Positions 32,981 to 44,253 are shown, counted from the stretch's first letter. The stretch is DNA of 64,000 nucleotides from Locusta migratoria (GCA_026315105.1 CM048744.1:349889668-349953667); one strand, 5' to 3'. Program-made: numbers and translations. The notes: generated by a model not told the origin, from the letters alone.

Positions 32981-34149
32981 TTGTTCGTGCCATGTGTTTC
33001 TTCTGTAACGGCAATGCTGCCCCTTGGAGAGCTAAGGTCCCTTCCCTGACCGTGTTGATAGTGCTGTTACGGTTGACTCTTTCTCCTATAGGCGCGTTAC
33101 TGTTCCGAGAGTCAGAGAAACGTTTACAAATACAGACTGTGATATTAGTATGTATGTAAATATGAGCTGAAGACGATGAGGATTGTATAAGCATGGTATG
33201 GATTGTGAAGAATTATATTATGTAGAACATAGCAACCATAAATTACATATACACTTTGATTTTATAGATATCTATGCCTATCATAAAACTAAGTCCTCCC
33301 ATATCATGTCTGTCTGTCCATAATAAACTCTAAAACTACTTAACAGATTTTCATAGTTTTCACCAATGGACGGCGTGATTAATGAGAAAGCTTTAAGTGT
33401 ATAATTAATTACGATGCATGGTAGTGGGTGAGTGTTGGGAAGCAAAACTCAGCTAAAAACAGCAATAAATACTTTCCGGACAAAAGTATATATTCTGTAA
33501 CTTACGAAATTTACCGTAAATGTGGAAATATGTTTATTGTTTCATAATACGATGCTTGACTGTTTCATCAGACTTATGACATCGTTTAATACAGACATAA
33601 AATACATATGTTTTTCAGATGCAAAAATACTACGTTTGAGTCGAGGGAACGGAAGATATGAACAGAAGGAAGTTCATTTATCGTTGTACCGTGAGAGACA
33701 CGCTTCACTAAGAGTTCGAGAGTCGTCGTTCGAGAACGTCGCATATATTCTATGCTAGGCTCTCTATCCTATACAACCCGTGAGATCCGGGGCGGGGTGA
33801 TAGTATACCACTAAAACGTAAAATTTTGGGTTAAGTTTAACGGATAAATTAAGCCTTTTCATGGGATCTAATATAATATTCCTGACTAGATAACAATATT
33901 TCAGAAAGTGGGCACAAAGCACATCCTCACACCTCCTGCCCCCTTGGTACCCGTTAACAGATCTTAGCGCCAAGTCTGTGTGAACTCTACTGATATCTTC
34001 CTCCAGAGTCTTTAATGCTTTATTGAGTTGAAGTAGCCTCCCTGCATTTAGCCAGAGAACGGTTTGTGCAAAAAAATACTACGAAACAAAGTTTTTCAAA
34101 AGTACTCTCAGTCACAAACATCAATTAAAAACGTTTTCTGATTTTTTTT
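32981..34149. other. no firm feature; possible Helitron 5' relic near 33268
   Basis: ATCTATGCCTATCATAAAAC followed by CTGTCTGTCC near 33268-33320 resembles the 5' region of Helitrons, but no 3' end was found. The rest shows nothing recognisable. Confidence 0.25.
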
Positions 34150-34410
34150 TTAAAAAAAAAGGTCTGCAGTCCGGACACCTACTACTGGCCATAAACGCAA
34201 GGCGAGTCTAGCGTTCGCGTTCATAAGAGTCTGAACTCTACTGAGGTCTCTGAACGTATCTGCAGAAGTGGCAGTACGTTCTTCCTCTGCTGCCGAAACA
34301 CTACTGGTCTGCAGCGAAGCCAACATTGCAATTAATCCCAAAATGAATGCATTAACTTCAGTCGGAACTCTGCTCAGGCTAGTCTGTTTCAGGAATGTGA
34401 TAATCCACAA
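34150..34410 (-). CDS. possible exon with signal-peptide-like segment (low confidence)
   Basis: An 86-codon minus frame contains NAFILGLIAMLASLQTSSVS followed by AAEEERTATSAD, a hydrophobic core plus small residues resembling a secretory signal and cleavage site. It continues FRDLSRVQTLMNANARLALR. ACATTCCTGAAACAG at about 34389-34403 could be a splice acceptor and AGGTGTCC near 34180 a weak donor. I do not recognise the protein. It may equally be chance, since no neighbouring exon is visible. Confidence 0.2.
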   Translation of the reverse strand: MWIITFLKQTSLSRVPTEVNAFILGLIAMLASLQTSSVSAAEEERTATSADTFRDLSRVQTLMNANARLALRLWPVVGVRTADLFF

Positions 34411-34593
34411 CGCATTGCCTCAGAGATGCTGCCGGTATAGGCAATCGTTACTCTTGTGTCTCGTTTCCGCCGGTTGTCCTAGGTGTCGGTGGCCGAGTAG
34501 AGAGACCGACACAGGAAAATAGGATGCACGCGTGTGCGGGTACAGAGTCTGAGGTAACCAGCCAGTGGGGCAGCAGAAACTAGAAACACTAAG

Positions 34594-34813
34594 CTAGATT
34601 AGTAAAATGTTCAAATGTTTGTAAAGCTTATGGGAGTTAACTACGGGGTCATCAGTCCCTAAACTTACAAACTACTTGTGAACTACTTACGAACTAGGAC
34701 GACATAAATATCCATGCCCGAGGGGGGATTCGAACCCCCGACCGTAGTGGCCGTGCTGACCGTGACTGGAGCGCCTCAGTCCCCTCGGCCACCGCGGCCG
34801 GCTCTAGATTAGT
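34594..34813 (-). repeat. tRNA-headed SINE with 11-bp TSD
   Basis: SINE 34605-34802 flanked by CTAGATTAGTA at 34594-34604 and 34803-34813. Full head; box B GGGTTCGAATCCCCCC on minus. Confidence 0.9.
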
Positions 34814-35769
34814 ATAAGATATATTTCGAAGAGAAAGAGTACAAACTTAGCTTTGTTAACTGAAGTCTAGTGAAAGCAGATACATAGTTTAAGCAGATAG
34901 AGGCCTGCCTACTGATGACTTTCCTAGTGCATGTCTTAATCCCAAATGACCGATGCAGTTCAGTGGTGGCCACGAGTGGAGTTGCAGCAGAGGGCGCTCG
35001 TGGCCGACGTCGTAAGAACGCCGCGCCGTGCGTGCATGGCGGCGCGCGGCTAAAGTACGTGGCGCGCACTTCAGACTTGTGCGACACCACAGTTACCTCG
35101 AACAGTCACCCTTCTGCACGCAGTGTACAGTGCAGAAATGTCTTCATATCTTTCCTCGCTTGGCGTTTTCCTAAGTGCATTAAAGGGAGCAGACCCTTGT
35201 CGCGGATCGTACCCCCACGTTAAATTTGTGCTCACATTTCAATGACGACACTATGCATAATTGCAGCTAACATTCTCCGGGCATTCGGTAAACCCAGACC
35301 CTCCCATCGGATTGTTGCAGAACATAAAACATCTGGCGTTACCACAATTAAGATTAATCTGATGACTTGATACGGTCAGTTTCGCCAACTCTCAACCAAA
35401 GAGCGATCTTTTAATATACCCTACACACAGGACCACGCTCTCGTATTAGTCTTTCGTCACAATCTATACACCAAAACACTTGAATAGATATAGATTGTTT
35501 GAAGCGAGACTTGGAAATCAACATTGAAAGAGTTCTCTCATATTGTATGCAAAAATTTAACAGGACATGCTCCATTGAATTTTACTATATATATATATAT
35601 AATCTACACCGGTCGAAAATGTTAAAATTCTTACTTGCATTATTTCAAGATCTAATAAAACAGGTAATTTTTTATATACAAGACTGTGGCTTATAAACGT
35701 TAAATTACTTGTTTTGTTTTGGTAGCACTGTAGAAAACAGTATCGTACCGTTCATAGTATAAGCACGTG
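34814..35769. other. unassigned; GC/CpG-rich patch at 34980-35070
   Basis: GAGGGCGCTCGTGGCCGACG and GGCGGCGCGCGGC mark a short CpG-dense stretch in AT-rich surroundings. An AT tract lies near 35587. No gene is supported. Confidence 0.3.
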
Positions 35770-36340
35770 TTGTGTGTCGAAGTTCTAATGTTTTCCCTAG
35801 ACAGGCTGATAGATAACATGATTGATGAACTACAGCAGTATTATGGGATGACTACCAGAAATAATGATGAGGATTTGTTGAAAATGAAGCAGACAGTATG
35901 GGGTATCTTCATCCACAGACTGTCAACTGATGAAAAATCAGTACACAACCTTTGCCCTTCTGGACCTAATTCATGATGCAATTACCGCAATTCCCAGTAC
36001 TCAAGCAGTTCATACAGCCGTAAACATTCCATCTCGGCAACAGTCATGGATATCATAAAATCTATTTACAGAGACGTATGAAAGCCTGAATTAATGAAGA
36101 AGTGTCTGCATGGTCAGACTCAAAATCCCAACGAGTCGTTCGAAAATGTAATATGGACTGGATTACCAAAAAATGTTTTTGTTGGAATGAAGACACTGAA
36201 GTCAGTGATCCTGTTACCGCTTTTAATGATGGCAACATTGGTAGGGTGAAAGTGCTACTGCACATGGGAATTAATCCTGGAGCAAACAGCACTTGAACGG
36301 ATGGACAAGGAGTCCACAAAGCAGAAAATAAGAAGAAAAA
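35770..36340 (+). pseudogene. transposon-derived protein C-terminus (Mutator-domain-like), broken
   Basis: 35797-35973 encodes RLIDNMIDELQQYYGMTTRN and VHNLCPSGPNS, then a stop. A second frame from about 36085 gives LMKKCLHGQTQNPNESFENV, IWTGLPKNVFVGMKTLKSV and later a basic KQKIRRKNLEKR tail. The CLHGxTQNPNESFN... pattern is one I know from repeated arthropod proteins associated with a Mutator-like transposase domain. I am not sure of the family name. At least one frameshift and several stops are present. Confidence 0.5.
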
Positions 36341-36939
36341 ACTTGGAAAAAGATTAAGAGGATGATATACAGTTTAGTGCAGGGTGTTACTGAGTGACTA
36401 AAAATAAAAAAAATAAGCATTTACTAAGTAAGTTACAGTCTTTTAAAGCTTTAGAAGCCGTTACTGATAATTTACATTTTCTGTTGCATTTTCCCAAATC
36501 TCAGAAACCACTTCGAGAAGAGTATTCAGATTTTCAGGGAGTTATGTCGAAAATACTCTGAGTCTACTGAACTAAAAGAAAAACATAATGTTATGTATTA
36601 TTAAAATTATTTAGGATAACGTACAAAAAAGTACACAACTTTTAACACTATAATTAAACAATTGTATTCCTGAAAGCGGTGACTGAAATGCAATTATTTT
36701 AGTTCAGTAGACTCATAAAATACAGTTGAATATCTAGTAGAAGTTTCATGTTAATGGCTGCAGTGGTTCCTGAAATACAGGGAAGCCAATTCACAAAAAT
36801 TAACAATGGCGGGATAGGGCGTTCCAACTCTCCTTAAGGAAATAATAGGAATACAATCACATTACTGTGTATTCTTTTATTTACATTAGTTACAATTAAC
36901 TGAAAATACCATGACTGGCACAATTAACGTTCCATTTAG
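36341..36939. other. probable 3' flank of the preceding transposon remnant
   Basis: AT-rich, with TTAGTTCAGTAGACTCA near 36701 and its near-complement near 36560. No coding frame. It could be element 3' sequence, but I cannot delimit it. Confidence 0.25.
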
Positions 36940-37149
36940 ACTATATCTAACAAAATGTGATGACTGCCATCAACCTCAATGCAAGCATGATATCGACGAT
37001 CAAGATTCTGACGCACCCTGTTAAATATCCCTGGTGTGTTTCGAATCACATCACAAGCAGCAGCAATTCTGGTAACTAATTCCATCTCCACATCCATTGG
37101 GGTCTTGAGATATCCCAGTAGGAAATACAGTAATCAAGGAGATTCAAGT
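36940..37149 (-). pseudogene. mariner/IS630-type transposase C-terminus, truncated
   Basis: The minus-strand frame gives TPMDVEMELVTRIAAACDVI, then RNTPGIFNRVRQNLDRRYHA and CIEVDGSHHILL. This is the C-terminal arm of a DDE transposase family common in insects. The catalytic region just upstream is reduced to LESP-LLYFLLGYLK, and the sequence stops abruptly at the mitochondrial insertion. A relative is at 43055-43360. Confidence 0.65.
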
Positions 37150-37703
37150 CTGGTGATTGCTGGTTGATCATTCAATTCAAATTATTCATTATTGGGTTGT
37201 TTGCGTTCTGTACCTGAAACTATTTCTTATGAAGTGAGATTCGCTTTAATTTTTCTGTCATTAATTACTTTAATTGATAGTTCTAATAGTTTTGATTTTA
37301 TGATTCTTTATTTGTTATTTTTTCTTTTGCTTAGGCCTTATCTTCTTTGGTGGAAACTATCTGGCCTCCAATAAGCAATGCCCCGAAGGAGAGTCTTAGT
37401 TTCCTGTTTTAATATTGAGTATGGTGTTGGAGGGTTTACTATAATTCTTCTTGCTGAGTAAGCAAGAATTATTTTTATAAGAAAGTCGTTTTAATTATTT
37501 TTTTAGGTGGTAATTTTCATACTTTTGTGTTTTTTAAGGCTTCCTTTGATTTCTTTTTTATTTATTTGGGTACGTGGTCCATACCTCGTTTTCGTTATGA
37601 TAAAATTATATATTTGGCTTGAAAAAGTTTTTTTGCATTAGTCTTTGATTTTTTTGTTGGTGTAAGGGTTGCTTTTTCACGTATTTAGTTAAACTGTTTT
37701 ATA
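37150..37703 (+). pseudogene. ND1: nuclear mitochondrial insertion (NUMT), ND1 part
   Basis: The plus strand encodes a decayed NADH dehydrogenase subunit 1. From 37156 a frame gives IAGWSFNSNYSLLGCLRSV and PETISYEV, where the W is TGA (37165-37167). Later frames give FNIEYGVGG, GGNFHTFVFF and PRFRYDKIIYLAWKSFF, with a second TGA read as W at 37620-37622. TGA for Trp is the mitochondrial code, so this did not evolve as a nuclear gene. Frameshifts and stops separate the parts. The local T-richness also fits the ND1 coding strand of insects. Confidence 0.9.
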
Positions 37704-37916
37704 GCCGGCCGCTGTGGCCGAGGAGACTAAGGCGCTCCAGTGACGGTCTGCACGGCCACTACGGTCGGGGGTTCGAATCCCCCCTCGGGCATGGATATTT
37801 GTGCCGTCCTAGTTCGTAAGTAGTTCATAAGCAGTTTGTAAGTTTAGGGACTGATGACCCCGTAGTTAAGTCCCATAGACTATACAAACATTTGAACATT
37901 TTGAAACTGTTTTATA
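37691..37916 (+). repeat. tRNA-headed SINE with 13-bp TSD inside the NUMT
   Basis: SINE 37704-37903, flanked by AAACTGTTTTATA at 37691-37703 and 37904-37916. Full head and box B. It separates the ND1 part from the mitochondrial tRNA part, so it landed after the mitochondrial piece reached the nucleus. Confidence 0.95.
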
Positions 37917-37922
37917 ACTCTG

Positions 37923-37993
37923 AAGTTAATAGAAGAATTAAACTTTTCATCCTATGTTTTCAAAATATTCGCTTTTCTTAGGCTAATTAACTT
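37923..37993 (-). pseudogene. trnS2: NUMT, mitochondrial tRNA-Ser(UCN) pseudogene
   Basis: Read on minus, AAGTTAA at the 5' end pairs perfectly with TTAACTT at the 3' end. The anticodon loop is TTTGAAA with TGA at 34-36, as in insect mitochondrial tRNA-Ser(UCN). The anticodon stem has about two mismatches, so it is decayed. Its position, antiparallel and just after the ND1 3' end, matches insect mitochondrial gene order. Homology probably runs on to about 38020 (end of cytochrome b), though that is weak. Confidence 0.85.
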
Positions 37994-38020
37994 ATTTTCT
38001 AATAAATATAATTAATGTTT

Positions 38021-38464
38021 TTGAAATATCATATACAGGGTGTTTCACTAAGTGTGTTTGCCTATGTAACTTATAAAATAATAGGTGACGGGAAATTTTA
38101 ATGCGGTAGATCAACACAAGAAATGTTACACTTTCTGCGGAGCTATGAACATAGTTTATTATATCATTTTCCAAAGAGTTACAGCACAAAGATATAATTT
38201 TTTAAATGGAACAATAGTTTTTTCTATCCTGCATTGGATTCCTTGAAACCAGCTGCGTCCAAATCAATTTAACCTACATTCCTATCACTGTTAGTTTGGG
38301 AGTTACAACCATTCAAAGTTTCAGGGACAGATACCACAAACGCTGCGCATAATGCAATGCGCCTTCTAAATGTAGTGCGTCCGAGTTGTAACGTCGCCGG
38401 TGTCACGGATACACAGTAAAAGTCGACCACTGTACGAAACAAGAGCCTTGTTTTATCACAAAAA
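38021..38464. other. unassigned repeat beginning ACAGGGTGTTTCAC
   Basis: ACAGGGTGTTTCACTAAGTG at 38034 resembles the terminus of a DNA transposon (compare AAACACCCTGT at 43350-43360), but no second end is visible before the Helitron. Confidence 0.3.
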
Positions 38465-39911
38465 CTAGCTGAGAAACCCAGCGTTGCTTCGGTTAGAATG
38501 TATGGCATGAGAGACAGCTTGAGTATTATTCTAAATATGGGATGAATACAAACTGTTTAATTGAGATATTGTGAAGCAGTTATCGTGCTTAAGGTATTCC
38601 GGCCGCGTTGTATACTAATGGGTGAATGTGGTGGGCGAAAATCCACGAAATATGGAGTAATAAATAATATTAGGTGAAGCTAAATAATACACGAACTTCG
38701 TATATTTCTCAAGGCATTTATTTTTCATTTCATATACATCACTATAACATCATTTTTGTCTTCACAATACTTGCTTATAGACTATATTTGCAGTTGTCTT
38801 GTTGGGAGTGTAATGGAACAAATGTGTAGGAGATCCAACTCGTGAGCACGCGACGTACAATTGTCCGTGAGAAAAGAACGATTCCGTTAAATTAACGCCG
38901 CAGTATTTAAATGTTTGCCCCTGAGCTTTGTTGATGGTAATATTGTATGCTAATTAAACTGGAAACTACAGTCGTCTTAAGGTGAAGGGCAACCCAGATG
39001 ATAATAAGGGTATTCGTGGTATAAAGACCGTCTGTCCCTTTTGTTTGCCGGTCATTATATTCGCTCCGATGATGTTACTGTGAAGTTGTGTGATGCAGAG
39101 TCTAGTGCCATTACACAGTTTTGGCGAATTTAGATTATGTAGTAAAATGACTGGCGAATCAACTTTCAATTTGAGGCAGTGTAATGGCATTCCAGGTATA
39201 ATCAACGAATTTAAAAATTCTGTTGGAAAGTGTACACTGTCATTATCATCATTCACTGTATCGCTTGACATTTAAGATGTCTCTGGTCCTGGGATTAGTT
39301 GTACTGTCTTGTTGATGTCGTTGGCAATTTCGTTTTTCGGCGTCAGAATAATTCGCTCACATAACCAGTCTGAGATGGTGTAATTGTTGACGATATACGG
39401 GTATATCTGAGTTATAAGCAGTTCAGGATTTTGAACATTATTGCACAATTCAGTTGTAACTATGATATGATCAATGTTCCACGAGTATTTTTATCTTTGA
39501 GTCTATCTGGATTTTTATCATTGTTTTGTGTCTCTGTTCATAGTCGGTAATGTGTGGTTGACGGAAACATGTGATCTATTTAAAAAATTGCGTATTTGAT
39601 ATTCCTCGTCGTTATTAAAGTCTTTCAGACCGCATTGTCTGACGAATGAAAGAATAAACAGATTTTGACTCGTACCGTAAAGTTTGTAAGTCATAGAGTA
39701 TATAGCTTTTCCTAAAAGTATTTACTGCATATTTTGCGAATTTTTGCACGTCACACTCACCCACTGCCACGCACCGCGACCAAATTCCCTTACTAACACC
39801 ATTAGACCAAGGGCTATCTACCACCACAACCACGAGTAGGTGGCAGTATGTGGTCATGGAGAAAAGTCTGTCAGCACGTACACACACAAGCCTTTTATAT
39901 ATAGATAAAGA
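38465..39911 (-). mobile_element. Helitron, 1,447 bp, with A|T target
   Basis: On minus the element starts A|TCTTTATCTATATATAAAAG at 39911 and ends GGGTTTCTCAGCTAG|T at 38465, giving the Helitron hallmarks TC...CTRR between A and T. A GC-rich imperfect hairpin precedes the CTAG. It retains only the C-terminal helicase region, so it is internally deleted. Confidence 0.85.
38762..39480 (-). pseudogene. Helitron PIF1-like helicase C-terminus
   Basis: One minus-strand frame is continuous apart from stops. It runs YPYIVNNYTISDWLCERIIL, TPKNEIANDINK, FPTEFLNSLIIPGMPLHCLK, LCNGTRLC, then ITINKAQGQTFKYCG and SHGQLYVACSRVGSPTHLF, and ends in a natural stop at 38762-38764. These are the late SF1 helicase motifs (V and VI: NKAQGQ, YVACSR) of Rep-helicase proteins. 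At least three internal stop codons (before MSSD, after LRRL, and before LAYN) show it is dead, but there are no frameshifts in this stretch. Confidence 0.85.
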
Positions 39912-42738
39912 TTAGTAAATAAGGTCCGTGTGAACTACCGGTTAGTCCCTGCTATAAAACCTTGTTCCCTGGTCCAAACTGAGAACTGACTCGTTTCAAA
40001 TTACTTCAATAACAGGAAGTTAATACTACAGTGGTCAATATACATAGCAGCTCACACGTTATTACACACAGATATTAATAAGCAAGTCACCACGATTGAA
40101 GTTATCTTAGAAAGGTGGCTAAGAAAACATTTATGGCGCAACGTAATTTAGACATAAGAAAAATTGTATCTGAACTTGTTCTCCGCACTTGTGAAGAACA
40201 GTATTAAATAAAAGAGGGAAGGTGCTCTAAAACTACAATTTATAGCTTACGGATTATGCTGAACTTAGCCTTGTTTATTCAGATAGAAAACAAGAAAAAT
40301 GGGGAACCAATTTTGTTAATACAATAAAAATGCATCTCTTACATGGATTAATGCGGACGGTGTCCAGCCTAAATTATACATGATTTAATGCTATTGGGGG
40401 GAAGGATTCACAAACAACACTCATTCTCTCACAACACAGCGAAACTCATCAAAATCAGCGTGCTGAGACGAGGCGGAAGCAGGCGCTGCTACCGTAGGCG
40501 AAATTCAGCAAGTCCGAGATAGCACAAAACACAATATACAAAAACACCTTGAAGCTGGCTCTGGTCTGTCGTGAAGTGGTTGAAAATCGGGTTCATTATA
40601 CAAAATCACGGTGGATTCTTAAGTTGCAGTCTGTTAGAAATCGATCTAGGTACTAGTTTTACATTATAAGTGGCGTGAATTGAGACGACCAGCTGCAAAC
40701 CCCAGAAGTCGGAGCTCGGACCCACGTGGTTGCGAAAACCGATAAAATTGAATAAATTCAGTTTCCGAAAAATAAAGGAAATTAACTACAGCATGCAACC
40801 CATAGAAATACTTAGAATTATATAAGGAAGCGAATGAAATACAGCTACAAGCGATAGGGGGCGATCACAGAGACGGATGAGTTCCTGTCTCAGAAAACTC
40901 ACAAAAATGAATTAATTACAATGTCGGAAGAATAAAAATAAGTATTACAGCATGCAACCCATAGAAATGTTTAGAATTACATAAGGAAGCTATTGAAGGA
41001 GGTTGTCAGAGAGAATTACTGACAAAGACAGAGTGCGTACTACCAATCGGAGAAGAGACAGCAAAATTAAAATAGGCGGGGAGAGAAGATCGCGAAATAT
41101 TAGTGGAAAATCAGAAGGATACCCGCATAGTTACTTGCCTGATGGGCATGGAACATCAAGAGTGGAAGCTGAAGGCTTTGTTCTATGAGCCAACCACGTG
41201 GAACACGTATCACTCACGGAAGGAAACGCTGAGATTTTTACATGCACTATACAAAAATGAACATATCACATATTAGAAATCGGACCCCATAAAGCTAGAA
41301 AGTATTTACACAGAGTTCATACACCGCCACATGATCACAAAAGGTTTTAACATATCACGCCGTTATCAAACTGCTATTAGAATCACACACACCACGTCTA
41401 TCTATTGGAAATCACTGAATGGAAAAACAAGAACACATTTCCACACACGATCGGAGAAAATATTCCAAAAAATGATTCTAAGTTCACGAGTCTAAGTTAA
41501 ACGTGCTAGACAATGAAACGCTACCATCTCCAAACACAAGAGAGAGAACCAACCCTACCTGACCAGACGACAAGCCCAGAATGACCAGACCGAGCGACCA
41601 CAAGACGCGGGAAGCCACCGAAAGCCGGAAAATCCAAGAAACAGCGGTGGTGGGGACGGGGTGCGAGACTAGCGCGGAAGAGAGCTCGCAACCAAAAGGT
41701 GTGGAAAGCTCTGTGGTAGCATGAGCAGCTATCGACACTGAGCCAGAGAGAACGATGCAAAGCGAGCTATCACTCCCCACATTCAGACAGCCATAGATTC
41801 TCGCACCCACTTAAAAGTAAAACAACTGCATATTCTCACAGGGACAGTGGCGTAGCGGAGAAGCCGTACTTATGCCACATTAATTACTATAATAATAAAT
41901 TATTAACATAACAAAATAAGAAAAACCTAGCAATATTAACTAATATTTTAACACATGAAATAAAAATGCTATTCCTCAAGCCTTGAAAAGAGTAGGGTTC
42001 AAGTTTTAACAAAATGATAATCTAGCGACATTAAATAAATTATAACTTTACATATAGATATACATACATACATATGGAAGACGACAGACGTTCGTCTTTC
42101 AACAGGTAGTTTAAATTTACTGTTTTCACAAAAATAATCTTTATTTTGTAAAAATTTGTACTGAAAAGCAATATAAAAGCAATGTAGAAGGTGCCATCTA
42201 TTGACTGTTTAACTAACATGAACAACAGCTTTTGCAGTTGTTTAGATTCTTTATGGAAGCCAAAGACCTTCTTTGGTGCAAGCGTAGTTTATCACACGAT
42301 TTTGGTTTTACATGTCGATGTAAAGCATAGTTTATCACACGATTCGGTTATACACGTCGATGTAAGGCCGACAAATACAGAAGTAATGTAATTAAATAAC
42401 CGGCACGACAGCTCTTGACAGTTCTTTAGATTCTTTACTCAAGCGTAGTGTATCACGTGATTTCTGTTTCACACGTCGATGTGCAACAGCTATTTGAATT
42501 CAGCATTCCGTACTGCGCGAATGAACTGAATTTTGTAAAATAAACAATTTTTCAAAAAATAAACAAGATAAAGTCAATATTTGATTTTTTATATGTTTTA
42601 CAATTAATCATAGTGTATTTAATTACATAAATTTCTTTCAATGACACTAATATTTGTTACTACTATTAGAAGTTTATTATCAAATATACGTCTGTACTTG
42701 CATCTGCCTCTTCTCGATTACTGTCTTACCTATCTGTG
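39912..42738. other. unassigned; old direct repeats
   Basis: 40744-40830 and 40912-40998 share GAATAAATTCAGTTTCCG-like and ACAGCATGCAACCCATAGAA blocks, a diverged duplication about 170 bp apart. The rest, including 41500-41800, shows no recognisable protein. The minus-strand open frames at 41484-41810 are not convincing. Confidence 0.3.
42282..42482 (+). repeat. three copies of a 40-bp motif
   Basis: GCGTAGTTTATCACACGATT plus a GTTTTACATGTCGATGT half occurs at 42282-42321, 42325-42363 and 42443-42482 with few changes. A TTTAGATTCTTTA block precedes copies 1 and 3, so the third is probably a duplication of a larger unit. Confidence 0.8.
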
Positions 42739-42958
42739 ACTGATCAGGAGCCGCGGTGGAGTAGTCGAGCGGTCTAAATCGTCTCGCTGCGGAGCGCGCG
42801 GTTGCTCGCCGTGGAGGTTCGAGTCCTCCCTGGGGCATGGGTGTGTGTGCTGTCCGTAGGTTAGTTTACCTAGGTTTAAGTAGTTTGTAAGCTACGGACT
42901 GATGACCACGCAGTTTGGTCCTATAGATTTACATACATTTGAACATTTGAACTGATCA
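42739..42958 (+). repeat. tRNA-headed SINE, third subfamily, with 8-bp TSD
   Basis: SINE 42747-42950, with ACTGATCA at 42739-42746 and 42951-42958. Head CCGCGGTGGAGTAGTCGAGC, box B GAGGTTCGAGTCCTCC, body GTGTGTGTGCTGTCC. This is the cleanest member of the subfamily here. Confidence 0.85.
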
Positions 42959-43054
42959 CGATAGAGTGCGAATTATTCGCATGGGTCAACTAGTGTGCAT
43001 TAATTAAGAAGTATGAAAAGTAAATGATTGTTAGGATTTTTCCATCGGAGTTTT

Positions 43055-43360
43055 TAGATATCCCAATAGGAAATAATCAAGGAGATTCTAGTCAGGTGAC
43101 CCCGCAGGCTCTTCCAATACAGCGGCCAGGAAATACACCAATGAGCTGGTTGCGAACATTCTCGTCTGTGTCAACTTGTACGCTTGTTAGTTGTAAATAA
43201 GCTGGAAAACAGTATTGCGAAACAAAGCAACAGACGAGTTTACCTCCATATCTCCATAAGCCGGTTTCTCCGATCCCAGGTTCCCCACCCCAGACCGTTC
43301 AGTAGAGCATTCTCAGGTCCTGTTACATTTTTGCACACTCTTACGGAAACACCCTGTGTT
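43055..43360 (-). pseudogene. mariner/IS630-type transposase remnant
   Basis: The minus strand gives IGRACGVT-LESP, then an FPIGISK segment equivalent to FLLGYLK, matching the piece at 36940-37149. AAACACCCTGT at 43350-43360 may be the terminal inverted repeat at its 5' side. Coding content is very degraded. Confidence 0.4.
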
Positions 43361-43739
43361 TTTGTTTGTGCATATGCCACATAATTAAGTCACGGTTCAA
43401 AGTCAGCGTTCAGTCTTAGTACAAGGGTGGGCGGAGAAGTTATGCCTGCGGGATTTTTTTTTCTGTTCTCGTATAGTTTGAAGTATTAATTACTGTCACC
43501 TATTTTACTCGCTGAAGCAAGTTGCAATCCTCTGTGTAACATGGCTGTACGTAACGTAATGATGACGAGAGCTTGAGAAACAGCGTGCACTAATCGAGTT
43601 ACTAACCGGAGGGAACGTGGCTCCAAAATTAGAGAAGAATGAAAGGTGTGTGCGGTGATGACTGTATCAATGTACGTAATGTGCGAAGTTGGGTTGTTCG
43701 ACCTCGAAATGAAACAAACGGTGGTGCTAACCTCAACAT

Positions 43740-43985
43740 GTGAGGTAGAAGTCGGAGTTGACGAACACGTTCGGTAAATGACTTGACTCGTCGGAAACGG
43801 ATTGATGAAGTCATCAGAGCAAATAACCGGATAACACAAACACAGCTGCCAGGTAAGTGTGGTATATCACGAGAGCGTGTAGCGGCCATTATTGCAGAAC
43901 TGCGGTACGTAAAACCGTGTGCACCGTAGTTGCTTCCCAATTTAACTCTTTACACGAAACAGAGGAGAGTGGATATAAGCCAACA
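43740..43985 (+). pseudogene. mariner-type transposase N-terminal fragment
   Basis: The plus frame reads RRKRIDEVIRANNRITQTQL, then CGISRERVAAIIAELRYVKP and LYTKQRR. This fits the second helix-turn-helix of mariner-like transposases (variable-residue positions before the KVCARWVP motif, here YVKPCAP). It breaks off where the C-rich LINE begins. Confidence 0.55.
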
Positions 43986-44029
43986 ATTTGTTTAAGTCCA
44001 TAGTCCTCCTCGCCCTTCGCATCCACTTC

Positions 44030-44253
44030 TCCTCCTCCCCAAAAAAATGTTCAAATGTTTGTTAAGCTTATGGGACTTAACTACGGGGTCATCAGTCCCT
44101 AAACTTACAAACTACTTCTGAACTACTTACGAACTAGGACGGCACAAATATCCATGCCCGAGGGGGGATTCGAACCCCCGACCGTAGCAGCCGTGCAGAC
44201 CGTGACTGGAGCGCCTCAGTCCCCGCGGCCACCGCAGCCGGCTCCTACTCCCC
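44030..44253 (-). repeat. tRNA-headed SINE in the C-rich LINE
   Basis: SINE about 44041-44241. CTCCTCCTCCC (44030-44040) and CTCCTACTCCC (from 44242) are a likely TSD with one change. Full head and box B. Confidence 0.85.

Noticed and set aside
41484..41810. Minus-strand Ser/Val-rich proteins in two frames
   Set aside because: Two overlapping frames of similar length, no motif, no splice or start context; likely chance.
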